64,000 bases of DNA. It comes from Harmothoe impar. Taxonomy: Eukaryota; Annelida; Polychaeta; Phyllodocida; Polynoidae. Location of the stretch: NCBI GenBank assembly GCA_947462335.1, contig OX381709.1, forward strand, positions 66,952,609 to 67,016,608. Direction: 5' to 3'. Below the pieces are notes generated by a model. That model was given only the letters and a program-made list of their open reading frames with translations. It searched no databases and was not told where the DNA came from. Both the position numbers and the translations under genes were made by a program. The stretch's first letter is position 1. Every line of letters starts with the position of its first letter. Below, one piece after another: positions 21,321-32,001 of this stretch.

Positions 21321-22979
21321 AATACAATAGGCCTTTGTCCTATATAACTTATAAGGAAATACAGTATTGGGAACAACAGTCATGTGTAAAGTCACAGATC
21401 CCAATTGTCATCAGCTTATTTTCCGTATGTCTAAGATATAACACATCCGGAAGAGTCTAGGCAAATGAAATTGGAAACGCACTGATAGAAACCCCCTAGT
21501 ATTAGTATCCTAGGCCTAGCCTAGGCTAGGCCAGGGCTAGGGATGTCATTGGCATAGATTCGCTATATTGATATATTGACATATCGCTTTATCTCAATAT
21601 ATTACCGGTATATCGACAATTTTGATATGTCAATATAATTTATATTTCAATACATTTCTGGTGAGAAAGCGTTCTCTAGTGGAGAAAACAAGGTATGCAC
21701 TTCTATAATGGATTGTACATGGATGCACCAGCATCCATTGCACCCTCAGAGAGTTCTTCACTATTGAGTGGGGTTAATGGGGGGTTAATAGACATTGTCT
21801 TCTAAGTCTCACGGTTGAGCCTACAGTCAGGATAGTTATCCTTTCGACTAGCCTCAGGTATTTAAGACTGGGATATTCAACAATTATTACATGAATATTT
21901 TCAGTGAAAATGATAAAACTGGAGTGCAACTACCCGTACCAATATAGCCAGGGCCTATTAGTTTGATAGTGTCAAGACTCAATCATCGGGATCAAGCAAC
22001 ACGAATCTGCTTGAAGTTGAAGTTGCCAAGAAATTGAAGAATGACAATGGTGATTGACAAAGCCAAAGGCATGGTCACAATTAAAAATTAAACTTCAATG
22101 GTTAACTTGATCCATAGGTATATCATTATATAAATTTTATGCTTGATCTGAGGAAATATATACATTTATCCTGTCCGCCCTCTCAGTCAGTGCCTCATAT
22201 TATGAGTCATCATCATAGATTGATATGGGTACCAGGTTAGTGAGGTGCTATTGAAATTAAAGGTAGGCCTGCTGCCAGGATAACTGGCCTACCTGGCTTT
22301 ACTTTCGACTAGGGACTGAGTAGGGTGCGTGCACACTGAATTAGCCAGTCAGTGCTCCAGTGAAGGTGAATGCATCAGCTAGCATCACACTCTGAGACTC
22401 AGTGAGAGTTAGACAAGACGTTTCAAGAGTACAAACAGCAACCTACTCCACTACAGTTGTAACACACGAAGTTTAGTTGCACAAACCAAGTAACAAGTTT
22501 TCAAGTCCCTCAATCAGTCTCTCACTGTCCAATCTCAGCCTCAGGAATGCATCACTTTTCGAATGCTTACTGCGAGTTACCATGGTGTTCAACGCATGGA
22601 ATATGAAAATAACAGTTCTAGAATATATAGAATACATGGATTTAAGTGGACAACTGTCCTACCTTAACTGTCGCGTCCTAATACTGCCCCTAACACTTGA
22701 CAAAGATGAACTGACAGCTACGTGTTTTGAGTCTTATTATTTATTTTGCCGGAAGTACCCCCATGCGCAAGACAGCTGAGTGTACTTAACATACAGAGTT
22801 AGTCGCAATGATGGCACGGTTTGGTATCCACAAAAGTATGTAAAGATGATCTATTTTGTGGGGTAAATCAATTAAATCAAATGGTAGGAGATCACTTTTA
22901 AATTGCTCATGATAGTTTATACGCAGAAGGGAAATAAATGGCTCAGGCAGAAAATCCAACTGGAGGGAGATTTAAAGCT
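21321..22979. other. Intergenic sequence without a recognised gene
   Basis: It contains taggcctagcc-type low-complexity sequence near 21510-21540 and an AT-rich tatattgatata stretch at 21565-21650. The open frame at 22477-22779 (+) has no domain or splice support. Confidence 0.4.
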
Positions 22980-23080
22980 TCGGGAAATTGTCTCCCCGGG
23001 ACTTTCTGTGCTGCCGCTCCCTGCCGCCCTCTGTTCGCGCGGCGCGACAATCATAATCACCAGGGGCGGACCGGGTGAGG
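22980..23080. promoter_or_regulatory. CpG-rich patch, candidate promoter of the CCPG1-like gene
   Basis: CpG and GC content rise sharply (tgttcgcgcggcgcgacaat) in otherwise AT-rich DNA, about 3.4 kb upstream of the first coding exon. That exon needs an upstream non-coding exon. No defined core element was seen. Confidence 0.25.
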
Positions 23081-23537
23081 GGTGGGGAGGGTTTCTACCC
23101 CACATGAGGGGAGGGGGTAAATAATTCTAACCGGCCTAGACCTAGCCTAATAACTTAGGCTAACCCCCCGCCCCCCCCTTTTTTTTTTCTTGAGCAAAAC
23201 GGTTTTGTTTCCGGTTTTGTTCCCCGGGGGGTGTCCGGCTCCGCGAGGTATACCCTGGGAGGTAGACCGGCCCTATAGCCAACGTCATCCACGATGGGGG
23301 TGGGGGTTAGGATATAAATACTGTCATAAATAGGTCTAGGACTGTTCAATCAGGAGAAGAGTCATATATGTCCCTACTAGTGGGACAATAGTCAACAGGA
23401 AACTTTGTCTAACAGAATGCCATAGGGACATAGCCCATATAAGCGGCCCCTCTATCGATATCTGGCTGGAGCAGTGGGCTGTACAATGGTCTACATAGGG
23501 ACATAACATAAACCAAAATAAACATAACTAGAAGTAA

Positions 23538-23915
23538 GCAAAACCCAGCTGACAGCTTAGGGGTATTACTGAGCATGTATTTAGATGTTAGGCCTACATC
23601 AATAATAATTCAGTAGGCCTATTCACGTCAAAGTTATGAAATCACCTTTGGAAATATTTTTTTTAGAACAGCAAAGATTGATATACAAGTGATCTATTCA
23701 GGAAGAAACTAGGGCAAATTCCTTTAGACCAAATGTTTTGTAAGTTGGAAATATACTGCCTTGAATACTGCAATTGCAGCACCTAGGCAGAATATATAAA
23801 CGTGGTAGTTAACTGTCAGGGGACAGGGATAACTGAGCTCCCCATGCAGCTCCCAAAACTACCAACATATATCTATGAAATACAAATATTTTCTAAACTT
23901 TACACACAAAAGGAT
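23538..23915 (+). pseudogene. Truncated Toll-like receptor fragment (TLR-A copy)
   Basis: Three pieces match TLR-A in order: 23543-23575 (gacagcttagggg, TLR-A about 24895), 23663-23690 (gattgatatacaag, TLR-A about 25505) and 23690-23910 (TLR-A about 25625-25845). Long stretches of the last piece are nearly identical to TLR-A, including the aactgtcaggggacaggg and cagctcccaaaactaccaac segments. The pieces are separated by large internal deletions. In-frame stops (cacctag) and a small insertion (catatatctatgaa against cagatatgaa) break the frame. It ends where the TLR-A upstream block begins, so it is a decayed recent partial duplicate. Confidence 0.85.
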
Positions 23916-23930
23916 CTCAATATTAGAATT

Positions 23931-24276
23931 CAGAGAGGACATGATTATCATCTTCATACTATAGGACAAATAATACAGAGCAATAACAATAAAAATCCTA
24001 TGCATGTATACTGAGAACAACAGGACACAGATCTCTTCGCCAGGAGTCATCGAGAATGTACAGTCTTACATTCAAAGACCATTTAGGCAAGCGAAGCGGG
24101 AATTAACGTAAGTCCAATTTTGATTCATGTACATACAGTGTGCGCTTTCTACCTTGTAATGATAAGAGCATTTTACAGGCTATGTGCACTTGAAACCACA
24201 ATGGAAGGTTTTAAGAAATATTGGAGTGAATGTTAGAAGAACATTTTAGGTAATTGCATTGCTGAAAATAACACAA
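23931..24276 (+). promoter_or_regulatory. TLR-A upstream block and predicted 5' non-coding exon
   Basis: A block starting tcagagaggacatgattatc is shared with the upstream regions of TLR-B (30689) and TLR-C (37071). The segment ends in gctgaaaataacacaa|GTAAGC, a conserved donor also present in TLR-B and TLR-C. The predicted intron is 24277-24582, closing at ttctcttcag. The transcription start is not determined. Confidence 0.6.
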
Positions 24277-24616
24277 GTAAGCTATCATCTATTTCCTTCT
24301 CTAGTCCGGATTAATTAAACATAATTTATACAGGGGAGATGATGTTCCCTGATAGTGCTGACATCCATATATCACTTGATACAAGGCAATTATATAATGA
24401 ATCAGAATCCAAGTAAAATTATTCCGTAAAACTACAGTGAATCATTGGCATCAATGAATGGCCAGATTTTCAATTCTTCCTCATTGCATGGTCGCAGCCC
24501 CTGTGGGAAACTAGTTACACCTTGTCTTACACCATTGAAACTCCTCTGTTACTGTAACACCATGACATATTGTTCTCTTCAGGTGGAAATACCAAGAGTA
24601 TAACCTAGTCACCACA

Positions 24617-26968
24617 ATGGTCAACCTTCTCATCATCTCTCTATGGCTGTTCATGACTGCCACCAACAGTGCACAACCTGATGTGGCAGCTGCTGACCAT
24701 GAGCGGTTCCCTCATAAGGCTAACCATAACACCAGTATCAAGTCTGACTCCCTCACAGTCCAATCTGGGCAAGAATCATGGCTAACTACTGTTACAAGTA
24801 TGACAATATCCAATGGAAACCTTTGCCTAACAAAATGCTTTTGTGACATTACGGAAACCAAGATAAATATAACTGGATGTAAGGAAGACCCAGCTGACAG
24901 CTTAGGGGAATTACTGAGCAAACATGTAAATGCTACATTGTTAATCATTCGGTATTCATACCTAAGTTATCTGCCAGAGGAAGTGTGTAATCTGACTAAC
25001 CTCAGAACAGTTGATGTAAGCTATAATACTCTCGAGAGCTTGCCTTGGGACTGTCTAAAACGATCAAAGGGTCTTACCACGATAATGGCAACTAGGAATC
25101 ACATAACAAGACTTGAAAATGGTTCATTTTATGACTTTCCATCATTACAAAATATTATTCTAAACGATAATACAATATCTGAAATTGATCTTGATGTCTT
25201 CACACAAGTTGATAGGTTGTCAAAACTCAAAAATATTGAATTAAGTTTCAACAAACTAAACAGTGTAGACACTTGGCCTTTGTTGTTCACACATGATACA
25301 CTGAAGCCAAAAATAGACCTTTGGTCTAATAATATTTCAAAGTTTACTAATGTAATGAACTGGAAATTCAAGTGTGGGCATAAATTTCCATCTGCTTTGA
25401 TTGTACTAAGACGTAATACATTTCATTATATCTCCGATATATTTAGTGGGTGGGGATTCACAAATGAACTAGATCTCACATGCTTTCTATTCGGAAAAGC
25501 AAGGCTTGATATACAAGACATCAAATATTTTTGTGATTGTACTGACTTTTGGTTTTACAAATACTTCAAATATTTGAAATACTCAGCATATATAGAACAC
25601 ACTTTTTGTAATAGACCAGAGTCTCTATTCAATAAGAAGCTAGATCAAATCCCTTTAGATCAAGTGCTTTGTGAGGTAAAAAATGACTGCCCTGAATACT
25701 GCAATTGCAGCACCTATCCAGAATCTATAAACATGGTGGTTAACTGTCAGGGGACAGGGATAACTGAGCTCCCCATGCAGCTCCCAAAACTACCAACAGA
25801 TATGAAATACAAGTATTTTCTAAACTTTACACACAACAGGATCCAGAGTTTTGATTACAGACATTATTTAAATGAAACAAGAGTTGCTATCTTGAGCCAT
25901 AATCAGCTAAGTCAAATTTCATTGGAAGCATTTGAGGCTCTCACCAGTGCTGACTCTATATTTTTGGATCATAATAAACTCCAGTATCTACCACCTAATA
26001 TCAACACCGTCAATATGACATCAGTATTTGATATTCGATTAGGTGTTAATAAATGGAACTGTGACTGTCATGCAAAGGAAACGTGGAGATGGCTCACACA
26101 CACTGAAAGAAGCATATCTGATGCAGCAGGAGTGCTGTGTATGAAGCCATCACGTCTTGTCGGTAACAATTTCATACAACTCAAAGAGAGTGATTTATTT
26201 TGTGGAGATCCGTTGGGTAAATGGGTGTATGCTGTCATAGCTGCTGCAGTCAGTGTAGCTGTATTTGGGGCAGTCATTGTGCCTGTTATCATACTTCTAT
26301 CAATGAAGCGGGTCTGGGTATACAAATGGTTCAGATTCCATCCATTCGATCTAGATGAATGCCAAGGTGAAAATAAAGAATTTGATGTGTTTGTGTCTTA
26401 TGCTGATGAAGACAGTGCAGATGTAGAGCATAACATAATCCCTCAATTAGAGAATATGGGCTATAAAGTTGCCTTTCACCGTGTTCATTTCAATGGAGGC
26501 ATGAGCATCACTGCGAACATTGAACATTGTGTCAAGGAAAGCAAGCGAACCCTTGTGATCTTCACACAGAATTTCCTGAGGAGTCGCTGGTGTATGTGGG
26601 AATTTAATGTGGCATTTTCCCTTGATCAGGAAACAGGAAAGCGCCGCCTTCTTGTCATTAAACATCAAGATATTCTGGACGATTCTCTAAATGATGATCA
26701 CGTCCAGGACAATGATCCTGCTAATGAATATACCTTAAACTTGAGGACATATTTCAAAACGTTTACCTACATTGAACGTAATTCCCCGCGATTCTGGGAC
26801 ACGCTGAAATATTCACTGGCATTGCATAAAATGGGGGAGCCTGGAACTGGAGCAGTTTGTGCAGAAGATGTACCAATTACTACCGAAGAGGAAGTTTTAG
26901 ACATAGGCGAAGAGGGTTCTATGGATAGCACAGCGGATGAGGAAGAACCGCTATGTGAGGTCAAGTAG
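24617..26968 (+). CDS. Toll-like receptor A (multiple-cysteine-cluster type)
   Basis: A 783-residue single-exon receptor. A signal peptide (MVNLLIISLWLFMTATNSAQ) is followed by an LRR N-cap cysteine motif (CLTKCFCDITETKINITGC) and LRRs (LPEEVCNLTNLRTVDVSYN and following). An internal LRR C-cap (CDCTDFWFYKYF) is directly followed by a second N-cap (CPEYCNCST), more LRRs, and a last C-cap (WNCDCHAKETWRW). One transmembrane helix lies at about 536-562. The TIR domain starts near 588 with box 1 FDVFVSYADED and reaches box 3 with RFWDTLKYS near 726. The two-cluster ectodomain is the Drosophila-Toll-like layout. The BB loop reads RVHFNGGMSI without the usual Pro-Gly. The tail is acidic (EEEVLDIGEEG). 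It is a likely innate immune receptor, with ligand unknown. The ATG lies 34 bases after a splice acceptor at 24581-24582. Confidence 0.92.
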   Translation: MVNLLIISLWLFMTATNSAQPDVAAADHERFPHKANHNTSIKSDSLTVQSGQESWLTTVTSMTISNGNLCLTKCFCDITETKINITGCKEDPADSLGELLSKHVNATLLIIRYSYLSYLPEEVCNLTNLRTVDVSYNTLESLPWDCLKRSKGLTTIMATRNHITRLENGSFYDFPSLQNIILNDNTISEIDLDVFTQVDRLSKLKNIELSFNKLNSVDTWPLLFTHDTLKPKIDLWSNNISKFTNVMNWKFKCGHKFPSALIVLRRNTFHYISDIFSGWGFTNELDLTCFLFGKARLDIQDIKYFCDCTDFWFYKYFKYLKYSAYIEHTFCNRPESLFNKKLDQIPLDQVLCEVKNDCPEYCNCSTYPESINMVVNCQGTGITELPMQLPKLPTDMKYKYFLNFTHNRIQSFDYRHYLNETRVAILSHNQLSQISLEAFEALTSADSIFLDHNKLQYLPPNINTVNMTSVFDIRLGVNKWNCDCHAKETWRWLTHTERSISDAAGVLCMKPSRLVGNNFIQLKESDLFCGDPLGKWVYAVIAAAVSVAVFGAVIVPVIILLSMKRVWVYKWFRFHPFDLDECQGENKEFDVFVSYADEDSADVEHNIIPQLENMGYKVAFHRVHFNGGMSITANIEHCVKESKRTLVIFTQNFLRSRWCMWEFNVAFSLDQETGKRRLLVIKHQDILDDSLNDDHVQDNDPANEYTLNLRTYFKTFTYIERNSPRFWDTLKYSLALHKMGEPGTGAVCAEDVPITTEEEVLDIGEEGSMDSTADEEEPLCEVK

Positions 26969-27118
26969 ATCTGTGTTCTTTGACATAATGGGTTAGCAAT
27001 CAAAATAATCAAGTGTGCTTGTGTTGATATTTAGGTGCTATATAATTATATAGTTATGTGAACAGAGGTTCTATCATGGTTGTCTGTGCATGTCCCATTG
27101 AAAACAGTGGACCAACGT

Positions 27119-27151
27119 TCATGGTGTTGGTCAGAGGACCAACACCATGCT
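27119..27151. repeat. Perfect short hairpin downstream of TLR-A
   Basis: The arms catggtgttggtc and gaccaacaccatg flank a 4-base loop. Confidence 0.7.
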
Positions 27152-27520
27152 CTGATGTCATTAAGGTCATTAAGGCCATTTTAAGGTCATTTCAACAAAC
27201 CCATGTGTAAACACGTAGACAAAACATTAAGCTGTTACCAATTCATGTCAGTCATGTCCTGCATTACGATTTCATTTGCAGTATTCAATATAAAAAGCGC
27301 ACATTGCCGATTTTATACTAGAAATAACCCAGCATTTCTGAGCAAAATAATTATTTAAGTATTAACAACTTAAAACATGTCAAAAATAATTATAGTTAAG
27401 GATACTGTGTGCTATCTACATCAAATATGCATAGTTTTTGTGACCAGACATGGTTAGTAAAGGTTGATAGAACATTAAGCAACAGTCTGCTATTCTCACA
27501 ACCCCTCTGAATCTACCTAA

Positions 27521-27813
27521 GGGAGTGTTCATTTATTATTTACATGGGGCGGGGTGAGATTTCGCGCAGAGGGACGAAAACTTTTTTTACCCCCCCCCTC
27601 GCCGAAGGCGCCGAAAATCTTTTCGCCCACCCCCCTTTGAACTATAGTAACGTGCGGCCTTTTTTGCTAAAAAGGGGCTAAACTTTTTACGCCCCCCCCC
27701 TTCAAGAGAGGGCAGGATTTTTTACGCCCCCCTCAGGAGGGGTCAGAAATTTTTATGCCCCCCCCAAACCCCCCCCCCCCCCAGGGCCCTGTAAGTAATA
27801 AATGAACACTCCC
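27521..27813. mobile_element. 293-bp PIF/Harbinger-like MITE with C-rich core
   Basis: The terminal inverted repeats are GGGAGTGTTCATTTATTA at the left and its complement at the right. They are flanked by TAA on both sides (27518-27520 and 27814-27816), the 3-bp target typical of PIF/Harbinger. The core is made of repeated ttttttacgcccccc-type units. Confidence 0.75.
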
Positions 27814-28151
27814 TAACTGACTGCATCGATAGTAAAGTATCATGTATTGACTAATGATGTGTTGATTATGCCGTAGCTGTCATGCTACCCATCAATATTG
27901 ATTAACTGACTGATTTGTCTATGATATGTGATGTGAATGCATGTACTTGCAGTTAGCATAAATTCATACTGATTTTGCAGTGGGAAGGAGTGGAAAGGAC
28001 AATTGTTACAGTGTGTTCACGTTATTCTAAATGTGAAGTTTTATTACTTGTAATTTGGTACCTTAAATGATAAATTGCTTGGTGTGAAATTACCCCCATA
28101 CTTAGATTGATAAAATATGGATACAGAAACAAACATGTTTATTCTTATTGA

Positions 28152-28157
28152 AATAAA
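28152..28157 (+). terminator. Possible poly(A) signal for TLR-A
   Basis: AATAAA is the first canonical signal seen downstream of the TLR-A stop, about 1.2 kb away and beyond the MITE at 27521. A nearer non-canonical signal may be used instead. Confidence 0.3.
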
Positions 28158-28412
28158 AAAGAACTGAACGTCCATCACTGTTTGTCCACACATTGTTGAT
28201 AATGTCACTTATAGTCTAGTTGCTAAACTCCCCGGTGTAGGCTAACCATGTCTTCTCTAATACAGTTTTTGTGGTAGACAGTACTATAGGCTACATAGGC
28301 TACATAGACCTGAGTTGATAATGCCTGTGCTGCCACCTTCTGTGAAAGCTAAGAACTATAATATGGTTGTAGTGGGTTACACTTTGGACCTTTTGTGATG
28401 GGGCAGTTTGTA

Positions 28413-28874
28413 GGTCTCGGACCACCAAAACATTTTTCACTATAATTTAATGTACAATAACATGCCCTAAAAGTGGTCAAAGGTTATTCAATCTCATCAA
28501 AATTATCCTTATACTTTAGAGCCATGTTAGTTATTCATTATGAGACCAGAAAATGCCCACTTTTACCAATCCAGTCTTTTTTTATTGACCTGTGAAGGCA
28601 CTCACCTCAGAATCCATCTTGGTTTTTGCTGCAGAACTCACAATTTACACCTTTTTTCCACAATTTTTTTTTAGCCTACTCTGACATCGGGTAGTGCTTG
28701 CTAATTTCTATTTCCCATATCAGAACAAATCACAGATTTTATAAATGCATAATATCAAAGCTTGCCCTAATCCCCATTTACTAATATAAACCAATCAGAG
28801 GCCACAATGTCTGAAATGCCTAGATTTACTGTATGATCGTTTTCACCGTAGTCTCGTTTTGGTGGTCCGAGATC
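28413..28874. mobile_element. 462-bp MITE, TGTA target duplication
   Basis: The left end GGTCTCGGACCACCAAAAC is inverted at the right (gttttggtggtccgagatc). TGTA flanks both sides (28409-28412 and 28875-28878). No open frame is present. The superfamily is not determined. Confidence 0.8.
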
Positions 28875-29062
28875 TGTACCTGAATGACAAGACATGTTTT
28901 CAAGGTCACTCCAGTAGAGAACCTTCCAATCTTCACAGGACTTGAAGGTTTACTTGCTAAGTATCCAACAGTTTTATTCTCTGCTGATTAATCATCTATA
29001 GGATCAAAGACCCTGTCTATCACTACGTTACTTTAGATATGGACCAGTAAAATCATGCATTA

Positions 29063-29066
<4 letters not shown>

Positions 29067-29133
<67 letters not shown>

Positions 29134-29138
29134 GTGGT
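29067..29138. repeat. (TA)n microsatellite
   Basis: About 70 bases of alternating ta with one taaata interruption. Confidence 0.95.
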
Positions 29139-29277
29139 ACGTACATACAGGACTGCAGTAGTTCCATCACACTGCCTCCTAGGTGGCAGCACTGCAGGCA
29201 TATTACATAGGCTCAAAGAGGAAGAGAGCTGTCTTAGTAATATAGGGTCATTGGTAAGATCTAGCTGTATATAGCTA

Positions 29278-30407
29278 TAGATGTTCCCACTATATATGGG
29301 ACTCAAACTTAAAGTTTACCCAATATGTTTTAAAGAGTCATTGATAACTTTGCAACCCCTCAACCTACAATAGTGAACCAGGTATCAGGTTAAAGCTAAG
29401 GTGAAAAGCTAAATAATTCAGGCATTGTCACTCCCATATTTTGAAAATCATGTGACCGGTTGCCATGGTAACCATGACAATTATTTCTAAAATTTGGATT
29501 TTTTATCTACCTTTCATCACTCTGACTGCCATTACAGGATAACTAATCACAGTGTGCACATGGGAAGTTCACAGATTGGGTAAAACTAAATTCCACTTCT
29601 TTTGAGCCTATTTTGATAACTCTAGCACCTTTGCTTTGGAAGTTACGAACCTCTAAACAGATTCTCAGAATGAGGCAAAACAAGCTATATGCCTGCCATT
29701 AGACAGAATATGTTAGGATCTCTTGAACTGTTATGCTCAGAGACCCGATATTAGGTACAAACCAAAGCTTGTAATTGGAGCTACAATCCTAAAGGGTGTG
29801 GGGGGACTAATGGGGAGGCTAGTAGGGCCTTGTATTGGCAGCCAAAATAAAGTTTTTGTCATCCCACTGTGTTCTACTATAAGGAATCTGACCATTGGGT
29901 CTATGAAACAGGCTTTCAAGAGTTAATTGGTGCCTTCTTGCAAAAAGTGCAAAAAGATGGGTAACTTATTGTTACATTTTGCCTCCTAACTCAAGCAATA
30001 TTAGCTTGTTTTCTCAACTTGAAACAGTTTTGGAAAGCCAAGACAGTCTTCTTACTTAAGATATATAATTGAAAGCTCTATGTCTGATGCTAATAGTCTT
30101 AGTAGTCTGTCTGGGGCACATATGATGCTTCAGAAAGTTACAAATCTGACAGCATATAGGCCTGTGCAGGTCAAAATAACCCCTATTTTAGGCTGTTCCA
30201 CCCCCATTTTAGGATGTTCCAATCACCCACTTAACTATAAAAATCAGAATTTGTCCACATTTTTAATCAATTTTGCTTAGGAATGATGTGCAGGGCTTCT
30301 ACTGTATGATCAAAAAATAAATGACTGGCAAAAACTCATCCAAACTGATAATTCCCTTCAGTGAATACACCTTGATTGTTGAGTCCCATATATGGTGGGA
30401 ACATCTA
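29278..30407. mobile_element. 1.13-kb TIR element, TA target
   Basis: The left end TAGATGTTCCCACTATATAT continues as gggactcaa, and the right end is its inverted copy with one or two changes. TA is duplicated outside both ends (29276-29277 and 30408-30409), as in Tc1/mariner-type elements. No transposase frame is visible, so it is non-autonomous. A single related end lies at 38405-38432, upstream of TLR-C. Confidence 0.75.
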
Positions 30408-30489
30408 TAGAAGGATTACATGGATAGTTGGGCGACGGAAGATGACTTTGACAGTGTTCTGCCTGATGAGCAAGTGGCGTAGCCTACAT

Positions 30490-31337
30490 AATGTCCATAA
30501 TTTTACCAACTGTAATTGGTCAGTAAGTTTACTATTCATACCAGTCAGGCTCAGTCACTATTGAAATTAGCATGGGAGGCAAATCTATGCAACACCAGCT
30601 GATATAACAGAATTCAATAATATTATTCCTCATTCTTCATTCAAGATCTCAAGTATAATTACGTTACTCACTTAGATTTACCTAAAATCAGAGAGGACAT
30701 AAATATAATCCACATACTAGAGAAACAATTCATACAAACCAATTATTAAAGTAGGTTCAGAAGATGTACAGCAGGAAACTATAGGTGAGAAGTTAATGGT
30801 TTTACCGATCGTCATCCTGAATATCAATTCCAGGTACAATTCATTTGAATACCAATAGGTCAAGCAAATTCACCTACCTGATAAATCTTATTTCGATTTG
30901 TAAACCTTCAGATGCAAGCTGTCTACCTTCTTGATTAAGAATGGAACTGCGTTAAAGGCTAAAATAAGTTCATTTTGGAAGCATACATTCTTCATTTCTT
31001 CTGATAATCATCTTTTTGTAGGATTTACTTTTTAACCCACCCTGACAAACCATTAACAGAAGCTGGAGCAAGATTGGACGTTCCTACTACGCTGGAGATT
31101 GGACATTTCTACTAAGCTGTCTACCTTCTTGATTAAGAAAGGAACTGCATTAAAGGTTAAAATAAGTGCATTTTGGAAGCGGATATTCTTCATTTCTTCT
31201 GATTATCTTTTTGTAGATTTCATTTTAGCCCACTGTGACAAACCGTTAACTGAGGCCAGAGGGAGACGTCTCTACTACGCTCGCCTGAACCAGAAGGCTT
31301 TCCAATAAATCTATTTTTATGGCTGAAAATAACATAA
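30490..31337 (+). promoter_or_regulatory. TLR-B upstream duplicon and predicted 5' non-coding exon
   Basis: From 30490 the sequence parallels the TLR-C upstream region (from 36866). The shared block cagagaggacat is at 30689. A unit starting gctgtctaccttcttgatta is present twice in tandem (about 30917-31114 and 31115-31300). The segment ends ggctgaaaataacataa|GTAAAC. The predicted intron 31338-31959 ends at tctccacag. Confidence 0.6.
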
Positions 31338-32001
31338 GTAAACGCTATGCCACACTGGGCTATAAGTGATATTTTACAGTAGGCTCAATGTAATGAACAT
31401 GTTTAAGGTGGGTCGCAGCCATAGCAGAATGGACTACTGCGCATCCTTCTGTGCATATAGCTTATACAGAATAAGGCCATTTTTGGTAGGCCTATACTCT
31501 CAATAGTTTTCTGCACCCAATTTGATTTTAGGGTGATTTTGACCATTTTAGAGCACTTTTATATTTTGGTATAATAATTATAGGTATTTTGGGTAATTTC
31601 TAACATTCTTCAGGAGCTTTATGAAGTAATAAATGGCAATTGAAAGTGCATCAAAGAAATTAAATTGCTTTAAAATGTCCAAAGCTACATGAAGAGATAA
31701 TCTGATGTGCAGATTATTGGGAATTCACCCATAATGCAATGCTTCAAAGATTTGATTTTGTCCGTTTTGCATTATTTTTTATTTCAATGGGCCAAAACCC
31801 TCAAATTATGATTTGATTAAGGGTACTCACAGAAAAAAAAACGGAAATGCTGATGACTTTGATGTAATGGGATCGACCCACCTTAAGTCAACATAGTAGA
31901 TGAACATATGATTAATCCAGCATAATAGCTAACTGTTATTTCATAATTATTCTCCACAGATACTGGTGGCCATACAAACCACCCCAGGTTCAACAGTCAC
32001 T

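Noticed and set aside
20816..21347. Two plus-strand frames sharing a CPLGT...CVQ motif
   Set aside because: They arise from internal repeats of the hAT-like MITE at 20951-21320, not from a gene.
22477..22779. Plus-strand open frame of 100 codons
   Set aside because: No recognisable motif, no splice sites consistent with a gene, and AT-rich surroundings.
29028..29306. Frame with a long Tyr/Ile repeat
   Set aside because: Translated (TA)n microsatellite.
31966..32001. Upstream extension of TLR-B to a GTG at 31966
   Set aside because: The ATG at 32002 is the eukaryotic start, gives a proper signal peptide, and matches the start of TLR-C by alignment.
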